A DNA stretch of 64,000 nt, taken from positions 77,549,067 through 77,613,066 of the forward strand of contig OX359245.1 in assembly GCA_947179485.1 (NCBI GenBank), given 5' to 3'. The notes beneath the pieces are model-generated. The model was not told the DNA's origin, did not search any database, and saw nothing but the letters and a program-made list of their open reading frames with translations. The translations under genes were made by a program, and so were the position numbers. This DNA is from Allacma fusca. Taxonomy: Eukaryota > Arthropoda > Collembola > Symphypleona > Sminthuridae. Each line of letters starts with the position of its first letter. Positions within the stretch are counted from its first letter, which is position 1. Shown here piece by piece: positions 21,331-34,681 of this stretch.

Positions 21331-23863
21331 GACGAGAGACGCCAAGGCACTTGTCATAAAGCAAGAGGAGAGAAAAAAGCCTCACACCACAAAACAGTCC
21401 AACTCTATGCCAAAGCTGAAGGATGAGAATGAGCAAAAGAACTGCAAATGCATAAATGTATACGTGTGTATAGTGTAGAGTGTATACAAGGAGAACTCCG
21501 ATGTGAAGTTAGTGAAGTAAGTATATGTGTGAGTATGAGGAAACCATATGTTGAAATCAAGTCCGTAAGGCTACATAAGCATACAACTGTACGGTGCAGA
21601 AACTCATCAGCCGTAAGGGATACTTCATCTCCATAGCCACGCTCAAGCCACTGGACATTCTTTATTAAACTTTTGGACTTTAGTAATACATGTAGCGTAG
21701 GTACCTTTTCCTCACTTTACCAGAGCTCCGTACCAGGACCAATAAAAATTCGAGCGAGCGGAATTTCAAATTTGCCTCAATATGATTTCTCATCCTCCTA
21801 ATAAAATTGTATTTTTCATTCTGGTCAACCCAGTTACTAGGTTACAAGGTGTACGTTACTTGTATATACATGCCCACCACCCCCTAAACTGTCTTAAGCT
21901 TCTTAATTTAAGCAAAATTTATATAAATTTTCAAACTGGAGCTGGGAAACTCTCTCGAGTCGGGGCGGGTACTCGGATTTTTGAAAAGAGTTTGAATTCT
22001 AGGCGGGGATGGCCATTGCCATTGATTTATTAAATTGTGCCTTTGCTTCGATTAGTTTGGAATAAAGCTGAGGGAATGTCTTGAAGGACCTGAGATGTAT
22101 AATTTTTACTGTGCTGTATGCCTGCAATTTTTAAACTAATCTTAACACAGGGGATTTATATAATTAACCGTTACAATAATTTATCCTGAGTGAGTACTTG
22201 GTCAGGAGTAAAAATTATTATTGGGGTGCAAACTCGAACTTGGGAGACTATTACTGAGCTAATAATTATCCTACTACGGGAATATCTATCATACATGAAT
22301 CTACGAGTCAAAATCTGCTATTTTTGAGATGTTCTTCTCAAGAGATTCAAAATTCCCTTGAAAAGTTGTTGATAGAAGAGTACTAATTACTATCTGTACT
22401 TAAAATTCATTTTGTGGCTAAATAAATTGCTAAATTGTTACAAATTTATCAGCAGTGTTAATTTCACAGGTTCAAAAATTAGAGTTAAATCAGGGGGTAA
22501 TTTCCTTTCTACAGGAGAAGACAAAAATACTGCAGTGCTAGGGGAATTTTATACAAGGAGAGTTCACTGTACTCGTACTGTACGGAGCTCGTCCGGAGCT
22601 ATAAGTGTGATTATGGGAATGTTTGAAAAAATTGCAAGTCCAAATCCTCCACTAATGCTTGAAACTATGGGTTGATAAATTAGCATGTTTTGGAGTGAGG
22701 GACTCGTACTTAGTTTGTTTTGTGCCTGAGTCTGATTCTGAGTTTGAAGGTAGAATAAAATATATAATGTACGTTAGAATTCAGAGCTGACGGAGTGCAT
22801 GACTTGGGACGCAATCACAAGTTGTTTTTCAAGACATTGAAGGAAGAAAAAGGTTAGACAAGGGAGCATATGGGACGTGGTTGCGTGAATAAGTTAAGGT
22901 ACTCTCAAGCAGTAGATGAGATTCTGACTCTTTATGACTGAGCCAGTTGAACCTACCGTCAAGGAATGCAGCTTAGGCAAGACACAACAAGTTGGACGGC
23001 ACTATTTGCTCATCCACTATTATCTACTCTTTTAGTGTGCCTGCGTATATATGTGCCTCTGCCTCTGTCTCTTTCCCTCATAGCCTATGTTTGTGTGTGT
23101 GTGTGTGTATGTTGTGGATGAAACGTGTAGTAGTGTGACAAAAACAAATGAGAAAAGTAGTCGAGGGAATGAGTGACTCTGGACGGACGTGCTTGCATCT
23201 CTGAATTGCCAGAGAGCCCAAGTCAACTTTTTCATGTTCACTTGGGCAAAGTCTGAAGGGAACTGAAGTGGACTGAAAACCAGCAGAGAGAGTCATATGA
23301 TGGATCAAACCCAAGAGGAAGGAAAAGCACAGGATAAAAAAAAAATATCCTTTCTTACACACTGACTGTCTGTCTCTCTATAAGCAAATATGCTTTTAGG
23401 TGGATACGATGAACTAACTTCATATTTTTCAAAACCAACAACATTCCAAGCCCAATCAAAACTCCCAACCACTTCCATTAGTCCACATATACAAATGTCC
23501 ATCAATTTGAAGAAAAGTGCGGAGCTAATCCCATTTTGCATTTCCCATTCCTCCTTATATCAAAGGTGCATATCAAATATGAGAACAACACCACATGCCA
23601 GCTATCTCTCTCCCCATCATCGCACACAGCACAATATATATGTTATTACAATAGAGAAAAAATCAGAGAGTTGGGAAGGATTTACCGCGTATTTTCCCTC
23701 CTGCTCTTTCCATACTTCCATACTTCAGTACTGTATTCCCTTCAACCAAGTGAAACAGCAAAATTACTCTGTGGGCAATTGCTTATTATTCCTTCCCTCC
23801 ATGCCCCAAATCCTTATTTCCTTCACGTCTTCTCACCCACACACACACTTAATTCTTAATAAA

Positions 23864-23961
23864 TACAGTGGACACTCTTATACAAAATAACCCCGTAAAA
23901 ATATGTCCGTTTTCTTTGAATACAATCTCTCGTTTAGCATAATGCTAAAAATTTGACTGTA
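23864..23961. mobile_element. Putative MITE-like segment, copy 2
   Basis: A 98-bp segment from TACAGTGGACAC to AAATTTGACTGTA. The left ends of both copies fit CAGT(C/G)(C/G)AC(A/C)C; the right ends, reversed, fit CAGT(C/G)A(A/G)ATTT. It is too short to code for anything. Confidence 0.3.
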
Positions 23962-24498
23962 TAAAAACAAAATTTGAGGAATCACCTAGCACCATGATTT
24001 GACTTAAATGAAAATGTTTCAGGCTTCAAAGCGTATCTTTACAAGAGTCGGAGCTTAATTGCAGGGATGCTTCCAAAAATGTTACCGGGTCGTTTATAAT
24101 GTGAAAGCTCCAAAAAGCTTGGAGTTCATGGTGTGTGCGGAGACAATGCATTTATTGGGACCTTTTGCATTAGTACTGTATTTGCATTAGTATTTGCAGG
24201 GATCCCCCCTTGAGTTTCACCTTCTCTGAGACTACGGCCCTTGTTCTGAACAATATTGCCATTTTAAATGCTTTTGGCATTAGTCCTGTACATGGTGCAA
24301 TTATGGGTGAGGGAAAAGACAAGCTCATGTAAGATGAAGTGAGCAAGTGAGAAAAAACGACAGGAGGTTCGAGGAATCATTTGCGAGTGAGCAATCAACG
24401 ACTCGTTTCATTCGAATCCATCGAGCGCCCAAGGAAATTTGAATAATTCTGGCGGTCTCAACTTTTTCCTACAACAACTCAACTCAACTCAACATAAA

Positions 24499-24521
24499 CT
24501 CTCTCTCTCTCTCTCTCTCTC
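24499..24521. repeat. (CT)n microsatellite
   Basis: A CT run of about 23 bp. Confidence 0.95.
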
Positions 24522-27500
24522 ATGTCCTCTCTCTTGAAATCTAAAAGGCAGGGCAATGTTGAGCAGGATCGAATGACTTTTTCTGCAAAACCTGCTGCTC
24601 CACTCCGGCTCTCCTGCCTCTCACTCCTATACTGTATGTATGTACCCCTCCAAAAAAAAAACTCATACTCCAGCCCTTTTATTGACAATTGAGTCTTTCC
24701 CAAAACACATTCCATTCACTGACTCCGCTTATATAGCCTCCAATTTCCTATAGAGACTCTCAGTCTTGAAGTCGCCGTCAGGAAATGCCAGTTGCCGGCA
24801 AAATCTCTCAAACAAATCTTCCCTACCATTACAAATAGATATATGCAATCTCACTTCATAGAATCTCAAGATTTTACCGCTCTTTCCACAAAACCTGTAT
24901 AATGATCACAGATCAGGGGGCTAATGTACGTGCGAAACTCCTTCATATCCCGACTATTCATCATTCTCAGAATGAACATTTGGCGGACGGCTTTATAATA
25001 GTGTGGTTTCATAGGGTCAAGTCTGGTTTATTATTAGCATTCAAATGCATTATTTATATCTATCTTTTTTTAACCAACACTTCAGTCGCATACATGTGTG
25101 AGTGTCTTAGTAAAATTATGACAATTTTAAAATTCCCGCTCTCACTCACACACTCACACTCAATCACCGCTATATTTCCTAAGAGGACTTGCTCCTAGAC
25201 AATGAGATATGAGGGCTATGCGAGATTCTCTTCCTTTTATATATTTAACGGATATTGCAATTTTTATCGTTTCTAAATCAACGTAAGTAACGGTGAATAA
25301 ATTGCATTTTCGATTCAAAGCAAAATGATTTGGATGCAGTTTGTTTCCGTAATAATAGCAAATCCAAACTGAGACAATTAAAAGCTGGGTGGTCTCTGGA
25401 TGCAATTTACCCTCCAAAGTAGATACTATTATCTCTACTTACAATTAGTAAAAATCCACTATACTTGTATTATATCGTCCATTGTGTATGTACTTAGTTC
25501 AATGGAATTTTTTTAACTCTTGTTTTGAATCTCTTATGGGCAATTTCGAACTTGGCTTGTTTTGCTCTTTGCGCCCGGCGGAGCTCATCCTATACTTTTT
25601 GCCTTTTAGCAACAACAAAAAACACACTCCTTTTGAATTTAATTGAAAATGAAGTCTGTTTTGACTCTTGACTTGCCGTAGCCGTCAGTGTCAAGGAGAA
25701 CTGACGTCACACAGTTTGACACTTTATAGGGCCTGAGAGTCAAAAAATGTTAAATGGGAGATATGTCCTGTGATGTAACAGCAGTTACTAATGTCGGTAG
25801 GAAATGCCTGTAAATTGGAAATCATTAATTTTAATCTCGGAATGTGGTCTGACAGTTCAAATAAATATTGATTAAATAAATCCAGACTCAAATTTGCAAT
25901 CCATATCTTTGGATTACGTGGAAAATAATCTGATAAGCTTTGGATTTCATCCCAGCTTATACTCCCATAGATTAAAGAGCCTGTCATCATCAACCAGGGC
26001 TAGGAACGTATCTTTGATATATAACCTCAATCGAAGTAAATCAATGTATAAAGGTTCAATTTCCTATAAAAACAAACCACAAGGTTCATTCGAACTGTCA
26101 TTCCAGGGAAAAAAACTGCTGTCACTAAAAATAACATTGGATTTTCCCGGGCAAATTTTAATTTCTTGTAATTATGCCCATTTTTTTTAGATTTTTCTTC
26201 GCAACACAGCCCAAAAGGATAATAAGGGATGGAAGCCTTTTTCTGAAGGAAACAACTTCAAAATGACTTTAAGGGAGACCCACGTTTGAAGACAAATTGC
26301 TTAAAGTTAGGATGTCTGACAACCAATTTAATTTTTGTCTTTAGAGCACATCCGGCTGCATATTTAGGAGGAGATCACTCATGGCTTCCGCAATATCGGC
26401 CGTCGCTATAACTATACTTTTACAGTAACTATATATGAACCATCAAAACCACCGCCAATAACCGACTCTCAAGAAGGAGATCTCAATCTGTCAATCCTTC
26501 CGGTGTCCAAATGCGTCATGTAAGATTCATCCACGTGTTGAGTTAAATTATAAGCCCCAGGCTCCACTCCTGCTCGTGTCCCACTGTGTCGTAATTATTC
26601 AGTAATAATATTGATAATGCACAATGTGTGTGCACTATCGCTGCGTTATGGTGAGAAGGGATTTAATTAATTCTACAAATTAAAAGCATATAAAGCACCA
26701 TGTATGTAGTCAGTTTGATAATGCAGAATTATCCCTTTAATTATTTAGATACTATGGCTTTGGAAGGAGTTTGAAACCACAGTAGTTTTGGTAGTACAAT
26801 CCCTCAGTACTAAAAAACTCATCCCTGAATAGTACAAGAATGCTTGAAACAGATATCATTGGTTATGAAAAATGGACAAGGATTCTTTCTTTGAAACCGG
26901 ACCAGAAGGCAGGAACACTACCTATACCCGCAGTTTAACAACTTCAAAAAAAGAAACCAAGCAGAGTCAAAATTAAAACCAGAACAGGCTCCCAGCTCAA
27001 TAAGTTGACTCTAATTTTGTTTTGTGTTTGTGTGCTTATTTTTGTACGTTGAAACTGTAACTAGTTCTATTTACTTTTTTTTTTCAGACAGTCTTCCGCA
27101 CCTGGTTCATCTCATCATTCAGCAAGTCATCCTGATCGTTTTGCTCTTGATCAAAAAATCCATCTGTCCGGTTTGGATCAGCATTAAAAGCATTACATAT
27201 GGACTCCTCATTGTAGATGAAGATACCTTTAAATAGGAGCTCTTGTCATTCGTTTGGTCCCTTCTGGTGAATCACATCGGAACTATATGTTTCTTTAAGG
27301 GGTCTAATCTTCAACGAGGGAGACTATACGTAAGTGAACTGTACTTATGTAAATGTATATCGTTCACATTTAATTACATCTAAATATTTAATATTGTGAT
27401 GAATAGGTCACTATCAAAATATTCCTGCTCCAGTTTCTTTTTTTTTTAAGGGATCTTTAAATGAATCCAAGGAGAGTGACACTCCTCATTCGGAGATTAT

Positions 27501-29187
27501 ACTACAGAATCTGTGATTTCAAGGATGGATTGTGATAAATCCCAGGAAATTAATTAGTGAATTTGACAAAATCAAAAATCCACGTGAAGATTTTTCAGAC
27601 CTGGAAGAAGCTTTGAGTTCATATTTGCTCTTGAGAGAGGTACGTTTAATCTCGAGAGGAGTAATGATCACAGGATTGAATCCAACTCTCAACTGACTCC
27701 CGGAACGCTGACTTTCAATTAGATAAAGAAAGGAAGGGAGTGATAATAGGAACGTGGGGGTGAGAGGATGAGGATGAGTATGAGTATGAGAGCCAGAGAG
27801 ACATGGATACCTTCAGTATATACATAATATGCATTTATTACAAAAGGAACCACACACAGTAAAGATACCGGCTCCCGGTAAAAGTAGGTTGGGAAAGTAG
27901 CGCACTCACTCTGAGCATTAGGGCTGATTGTGAATGGTGGTGGAGAAGACAGTATATGCACAATAAGCCGGCTCTCTCGTCCCAATATATATAATTATAT
28001 ATGTAAATAGGAAAGCACAAGTGACATTGAGAGAAAATGTCACTCGCAGAACAACTCCGACTGACTCAGTGTCAGAGAGAGAGAGATAGAGCCAGAGAGA
28101 GAGAGAGCGTATAGAAAGAACCCCCCACAAAAATACATCCAATATATTTACATACTTTTTTTTACTTTAGTAACACTGATGGACAACATAAGATCAATTC
28201 GGTCTTGAAACTGCATACAGAATGCAATCAGTTATCTCTATTTAGATCACACCAGAGTTTACATACCCTCCAACACACTCAACTGCCCTGAGCCAGCCAA
28301 GTTCCACATAACATGAGGTACATCAGTACACACACACACATTACTTCATAGGAAGAAAAAAAACAAACAAAATTACATTATACATACAGAGCAGCACTCG
28401 CTATAATTATGATATCCACCCTCTCAAAAAAAACACTGCTTCCTCCATAATAGGGCCAAAATATTTACCCAGAGTCCTGCGGATACCTCAATACAACTAT
28501 TATTTTGTCTTAAAGAAAATCCTAAAGGTCCTTGGACCAACTCAAGCCGGCTTGAGCCAAGCATAAGAGTCCATACTGTACAAAATATTTAGTATCTTAT
28601 ATAATTATGTGTACACATACAGTGTAAGTATGTATGTATGAATGAATGAACCCAATCCATCATTAGTTCATTGTAAACAAACTGTAAAAATATGACTCTT
28701 GTATTCTATCTTCCAGCACTATACAGACGGATCCGGAGTGTGGGAGTCCTCCTCAAGATTTAATATTCCGGGGAAATTGCAAATACATATCCGAATTGCT
28801 TCCAGGAATGACATCCATTTCAAGTATCTAATTAATTGCGAAATCCCCCTCTCGACCCAATCCGACCCATTGACTTGGCCACTCATAATAAGACGACTGA
28901 CTTACTCAAGTACTGACTCCCGTGCGAAGGTCCGGACCCCCTTCACAAATTATTCCATTACATCAAAAGAGTATACATGTATCTACAATCCCAATGAGCA
29001 ATTTGCCGGTGGTTCCAATAAACATTCCTCTATTGAGTAATCACCCGCACGAAAACAACTCTAGACAAGAAAGGAGAGCCTTTTTCATACATACATAGGT
29101 CCGCTCCCACACCGTGTACATACTCCTCAAAGCACATTGTAAATTGAACTCCATGTATTTAGACTAAAGGGAGGGAAAAACAGAGCT

Positions 29188-29214
<27 letters not shown>
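29188..29214. repeat. (AG)n microsatellite
   Basis: An AG run of about 27 bp. Confidence 0.95.
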
Positions 29215-29219
<5 letters not shown>

Positions 29220-29404
29220 CTGACTGACTAAAAGCCGGTGATAAATATGAATTTTGCCATGAGACTTGGTCCATGTGCATTTCTTATACTCTCTTGACTG
29301 TCGAGACTCTCTCGAAGTTGTGTAAAATGTAGCTAGCAGCTCATTGTATACATACTGGTTTTGCCATCCCACATTACATTTCGCAAGAATTCCCTTCCTT
29401 CCAA

Positions 29405-29417
29405 ACACACACACACT

Positions 29418-29448
<31 letters not shown>

Positions 29449-29450
29449 AC
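29405..29450. repeat. (AC)n microsatellite, interrupted
   Basis: An AC run of about 46 bp with one CTC and one ATAC interruption. Confidence 0.95.
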
Positions 29451-30080
29451 AGGATGTGAGGAAATGAGCCACCGGCTTTTCCATCCAACTAGAATATAAG
29501 TTTTATACTCCCAAAAGTAAAAAGACTTGTATGATTCCCCAGGATAGTCCACCTCAGTCTCATACAGAGTCATGTCATATAGGATTGTGTGTCAAGATAT
29601 TGTGTCCCTCCATGTGAAGAAGGCCCAGCTTGAGCCCGAGCATGATGTTGACACTCTTAATGATATTAGTCTTAGGGAAATTTAATTTTTACACATAAGA
29701 AATTCCCCTTTGGATGTGGAAAGGAAGGAGAGAAAAAGTGTGTGTGGACTCCAAGGGAAATGGAATGTTTTTTACTTTAGCTCTCTCACACAGAACCCTA
29801 ATGTAACAAGGAAAGTTTACGTGTCTTTTCTATATGGGAGGATAAAATAAGGCGGTGTTCACTCCTGTCTCAATGCTTTATGTCCGTGTGTGTGTGTGTG
29901 TGAAAAATAAAATTCTCCTTTGCTCCTGGCACTCTCCACCATCCATATACATATATATGACTGTAAGTAGAAGGAACGAGCTTTGGAATAGCAAAAGCTT
30001 ATTCCTTCTCTTTTTCTCTGTGTGAATGTGTGTGTGTGTGGTAGGGACGTTAGACATGAGGGAATATTACTCTTTACTTT

Positions 30081-30086
<6 letters not shown>

Positions 30087-30112
<26 letters not shown>
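30087..30112. repeat. (GA)n microsatellite
   Basis: A GA run of about 26 bp. A short CTG/CTT trinucleotide stretch follows at about 30173-30207. Confidence 0.9.
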
Positions 30113-30466
30113 CGGGAAACCAAGTGAAGCACAAAAGCCTTAGGTTTCCTTCTTCGCTCTCTCCTCTTATGCTGTTGTTGCTGCTGCTTCTGCTGCTGCT
30201 GCTGCTCCTTCATCACATGCAATGCCTTGGAAATATTACAGCCTTTCCAAAACTATACGGCAAAGTGCAATGCTGTGGAAATTTTGTTGGGAGAGTTGTG
30301 TGTGGATGGAGAGTGGAGAGTGGAGAATTCTCAATGTATATAGAAGTAGACCAGTTTTTAGGCATGGGAGTTTTCCTACCAAAGTCTCTGTCTTCTTCTC
30401 CTTTTTGCCACACATAATATATAAGAGCCAAGAGAGGAGAGCATGTTGGGAGAGCGTAATCATGTC

Positions 30467-30497
<31 letters not shown>

Positions 30498-30516
30498 CGA
30501 AAGAGAGAGAGAGAGA
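30467..30516. repeat. (GA)n microsatellite, interrupted
   Basis: A GA run of about 50 bp interrupted by CAGAGCGAAA. Confidence 0.95.
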
Positions 30517-30856
30517 AGCCGAGCAGGATGGCAGGCAGGGAGATGGAACATGGAGGAAAAAGCATTGGGAAATAACCTGGCTCATGTGAGTGAGTGTTAT
30601 GTGCGAGAGAGAGAGAGAGTCTGTTGCAGGCAAAGGCAAGCAAAGCCAGAGAGTTTTTATCATCCTGTATATATTCCTTTCTTCCTTGGAAATAGTATTA
30701 TAGTTTTGAGAGTTGGAGTTGGAGTTGGGGCGAGAGCAAAAGAGGAGAGTCGAGGCAGTGTTGCGCAGCCTTCGACTTTTTTAATAGGGACGTTGCGTTG
30801 GCAAGCCTGAGTTTGTCGACTGGGGCTGGCTGTGTCTATTGCAGGCTGTATACGTG

Positions 30857-30860
<4 letters not shown>

Positions 30861-30887
<27 letters not shown>

Positions 30888-30888
30888 A
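30861..30888. repeat. (CT)n microsatellite
   Basis: A CT run of about 28 bp. Confidence 0.95.
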
Positions 30889-31723
30889 CGTGAATGTGTT
30901 TGTTGGAAAGAATGGAAGTTGGATGACTACAGAACTTGGGACTCGATCCATGCATCCTTCTTCTTCTCCCTTTTTGCTTATAGGTTCGCTGGCTCTGAGA
31001 ACTCGGCGGCTCTGCTCTGTATGACGAAACTGTAGAATAGTTCGGAGCTATGCGATGTGATAGAGAAGAACCATTCTATGTGTGCTAAAGGCCTGATGGC
31101 TCATGGTTTAGAGGAGTAGTTTCTGTGTGTGTGTATGAGGAAGGGAGTATGTACGGTAATGTTACTAAGTGGAGGGCATGAATGCTCCCTGTGAATGTTC
31201 TCTCTTTTCTGCTGGCTCGGCTCAGTTGGCTTCGTCCATACTGCCTGCCTGCCTGCCTGCCTGGCTTGAGTGAGTGGAAAGGAAAGGACGGGGTATATAA
31301 GAGCATCCCATTTCCAACATTTTCAAAAGAATGACTCAGACGCCTCACGCCTCACTCCGACCGGTCTCCTCCGCTTGAGTGCCGTAATTGCACAGCTAGG
31401 CCCTTCTTTCGAAGCTCATTTCCCTCCTAAAATTCAACGTGGGGAGATGGGGCTAGGACCAGGGCGGAGGACCCGGTCTCCTCTCAAGACTAAGGACCGG
31501 GTCAAGGGGGACCCTCAGGAGATCCGAAGGACTGAGGACATTTGAGAGAGTGAGCGTGTGTGATGGGTTTGGGACTATGCTCTGTGTGGCTGGCGATGGA
31601 TGCTCTCTGAGTGGAGATATTATTGAACAAGCTTGTACAAGGTTCGTTGGAAATGTTGCTGGGAATACTGCTCTGGGCATATAGGCAAAAGCCAGGAGCA
31701 GACTCACGCTATTCATATTATTA

Positions 31724-31775
31724 TTCTCTCTCTCTCTCTCTCACTCGCTCGCTCACTCGTTCGCTCACTCGCTTG
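31724..31775. repeat. (CT)n passing into a CTCG/CTCA tetranucleotide run
   Basis: A CT run at 31724-31742 is followed by degenerate CTCA/CTCG/TTCG units to about 31775. Confidence 0.85.
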
Positions 31776-33119
31776 CTACTCCTCGTCTCCTTCCATTATG
31801 TGAACATGGTGTGTGTGAGTGTGAGTGTGTGTGTGTGTGTTTGTGTGGATGGATGGATGGTGTAACCAGTTCGCGGAGGGGTACAGGAATATTGAGCTTT
31901 TTCCTTTTTCCCCTTATCAGCACACAGGACAGAGAGGCAAATGGAAGAAAAGCAAGCCAAGAGAGAAGGGAACGCATTTGAAAGACACAGCAAGCCATAG
32001 CCAAGGAAAACCTCTGACATGGCAAACGAATCCATTCGTTCACCGCTCCTTCCCTTTCCCATGTCATGTACATATGGGATGCCGGCAGCAGCTCCATATC
32101 GTAACCAACGTTCGTATATATGTACCTTTAGTGATAACTATGAGCTCTCTACCTCTAACAACACCAGGGCAAAAAAGCATTCATATACATACAGATCCCA
32201 TCAGGACACTATCTACGCTCCCAACCTTATACCTACTCTTTTAGCTCTGTGTGTGTATGTTATGTGGCTCTGGCTCTATACTCTCAAACCCTTTCCATTC
32301 CTGTATATGTAAAATACATACTCGACTCTGTAAAACTACTACCCATGACTCTCAAATAGTTTTTACACACCCGTCCGTCCTTTACAATGTGTCGTACCTA
32401 CGAAGTTTCATCATCACTGCCTTTTGTACACAGGCACAGAGGCACAGGCCCATGTATCTACATCCCCATGTACTCTTCTGCACTACCTTCACTGTGTGTG
32501 TGTAGTGAGAGAGTTCCGTACATTTGCAATAGGAGCGAGAGCACGTACTGTGTATGTGGCGCATATATCTACATGATTGGGTCTGTCTTCAACATGGGAT
32601 TTTAGCACTAACTAAAACCAGCACTCCTTGTATGCACGGCCCTGTTGTGAGTCCCAACGTCCCAGTGTATTTCCATTTACATAGGCCACCTTAACAATAA
32701 CACAAGGAGCCCATGCATAGGTCCAAAGCACTCAAAACAACGTACGTAGGTACAAGCATTACAGAGAGAGAGAGAGAGCAGCCCAGAGTGAGAGAGAGAC
32801 AGAGAGACCTGAAATACACACAACTCAAACGTCACTCTTATCCTGTACACACTCATACCGGCCTATCACATACCTCTCATGCTATCTCATGGCCCTAGCA
32901 TTCCAACTACAGTTTTTCAGAACAGAGCACATACTAAACCATACTTCCATACATAGGAGACGGCTTTACTCTCCGTTCTCCTTCGCAGTGCACAAGCACA
33001 AGCACAGGCAGAGGCAGAGACAGAGCCTCACACACATACACACTCACTCAACCACCTTTACTTCCATATGTACTCTATTTATGAGAGGCAGGTCTCAGCC
33101 CTTCTCCGCTTGCCTCCTT

Positions 33120-33480
33120 TATATATCATTCCTTCTTTTAGCATTACCTCCTTCAGCACTCCCGCTTCAGCATTGCCTCCTTCAGGAATAAGAGCAGGCA
33201 GGCAGGCAGCCTGGGCTATATGTTGAAGCAATCCCTTTTATTCTTCCTTCACCATGGGCATATATAGGCAGTGTGCATTATAGAAAAGGCCCAGCAATGC
33301 CTACGGTTGCCTCCTTGAGCATCAGCAATCCCTGTCGTGCGGATTCCCTTCACATAGCAATGCCTATGCCTACTCCTTACCATTGCCTCCTCTGTGTGTG
33401 TGTCTGAAGCACGGCCTCCTCTAGCATTGCCTCCTTCAGGATTCCCGTCTCTATACCATTACCATTGCTTCCTCTCACAC
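33120..33480. repeat. Dispersed CATTGCCTCCTTCAG motif cluster
   Basis: At least six related words of the form (C)ATTGCCTCCT(T/C) occur within about 360 bp at irregular spacing, several followed by CAGGA or CAGCA. The irregular spacing argues against a simple tandem array. Confidence 0.5.
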
Positions 33481-34236
33481 ACAGCAGAGTCAGAGTCAGC
33501 CACTCTGCCTATTCATACCTAAAAACTACCATTACTATAAGGCCCATGCCAGCCTCTATTTTCCTATACGGAGTCTTCTCAGAGAGAGAGAGAGTCCCAA
33601 CGCAAACTACCTACTACTGCCACTGCCAACTACAGAGCCACGGGAAATACAGACTCTATATATTAACACAGAGCCAGAGCCAGAGAGCCAGAGAGCCATA
33701 GAGCAGTAGTAGAGGGCCACAGCCCATGCAATAGCACTTGGGAACATGTTCACAGCATTGGAGTCATACGTACCCAATATATAACATTCGCATGGTGGAG
33801 GAAGAGCGTACACATAGAGCATAATAGCATAGCATAGTCTTCTCCCAACCCAAGCTTTAAAAGCTACAACTATACATACCCCACTACTGAGAGAGCTCTA
33901 CTCTCTACAGTCTCTACACAAGAGAGCTGTACTAAACACAGCCCTACATATACTCAGCACTATGCGAGGAAGCACACACTGGGAAGGAACCTACATGGAC
34001 GGAAAGCTCGCTTCTTCGATTACATGCAGCACTCCTAGCCGTCCTATAGCATAGGCCTGACTCCATAGTATAGACTCCGTTGCGAGAAGTCGCTTACGTT
34101 CGCCCGTCCTACAGCTCTCTGGCAGTACACAGTGTTATTCTGTGCGGAGAGGTAAAAATTCTCCATTGGAGTCATTCTCCAAAGTCCCAAGACATGTTGA
34201 GTAAGTTTAGAAGAGTGCACATACAAGCACACACAT

Positions 34237-34262
34237 GAGAGAGAGAGAGAGAGAGAGAGAGA
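34237..34262. repeat. (AG)n microsatellite
   Basis: An AG run of about 26 bp. Confidence 0.95.
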
Positions 34263-34659
34263 AACGGCAGCAGTGGAAAAACTCGACCAATTCTTTTCTT
34301 GTCACTCTCCAATATGTAATATTATAACTCACAAGAAGAAGAAGAACAAGAACAAGACGAGAAATAAGAGTGTGTCCAAAGATATTATTTCATAGACAGA
34401 GTCTTCTATACATTGTGTAAGTACCCTCCTTCGAATATCTATTCAAAAAAGGGACAATAACAATTCCCTGTAAAAACAAAGTTCTTCTGTCTCTCCAGGA
34501 ACAGTGCAAAAAAATATTGACCAAAACTCAGTGTTTAATTTTAAATTGAGACAGAGAGGAGGAATAAACATTTCTCAAACTACTACTACTAATAGCGCTG
34601 GTTGCTCCAACAATAATAATAATAATTTCTCTCGTCAACATTCATTAAACTAACTCATC

Positions 34660-34681
34660 GACACACACACACACACACACC
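34660..34681. repeat. (AC)n microsatellite
   Basis: An AC run of about 22 bp. Confidence 0.95.

Larger units (their letters stand above)
12601..34236. other. Microsatellite-rich intergenic region, no supported gene
   Basis: About 21.6 kb without a reading frame that looks protein-coding. The open frames here are mostly translations of CT/GA or GT/AC tracts (Leu-Ser, Arg-Glu, Cys-Val runs). Structures within it are listed separately: many dinucleotide tracts, a 25-bp minisatellite, two MITE-like segments and a GCCTCC-motif cluster. Short (TATG)n and (TGCC)n runs also occur, e.g. TGCC repeats near 31243-31262 and CAGG repeats near 33193-33208. Confidence 0.55.

Noticed and set aside
30213..30663. 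Several overlapping 100-135-codon frames
   Set aside because: All cross GA/CT tracts and show mutually exclusive frames; no coding signature.
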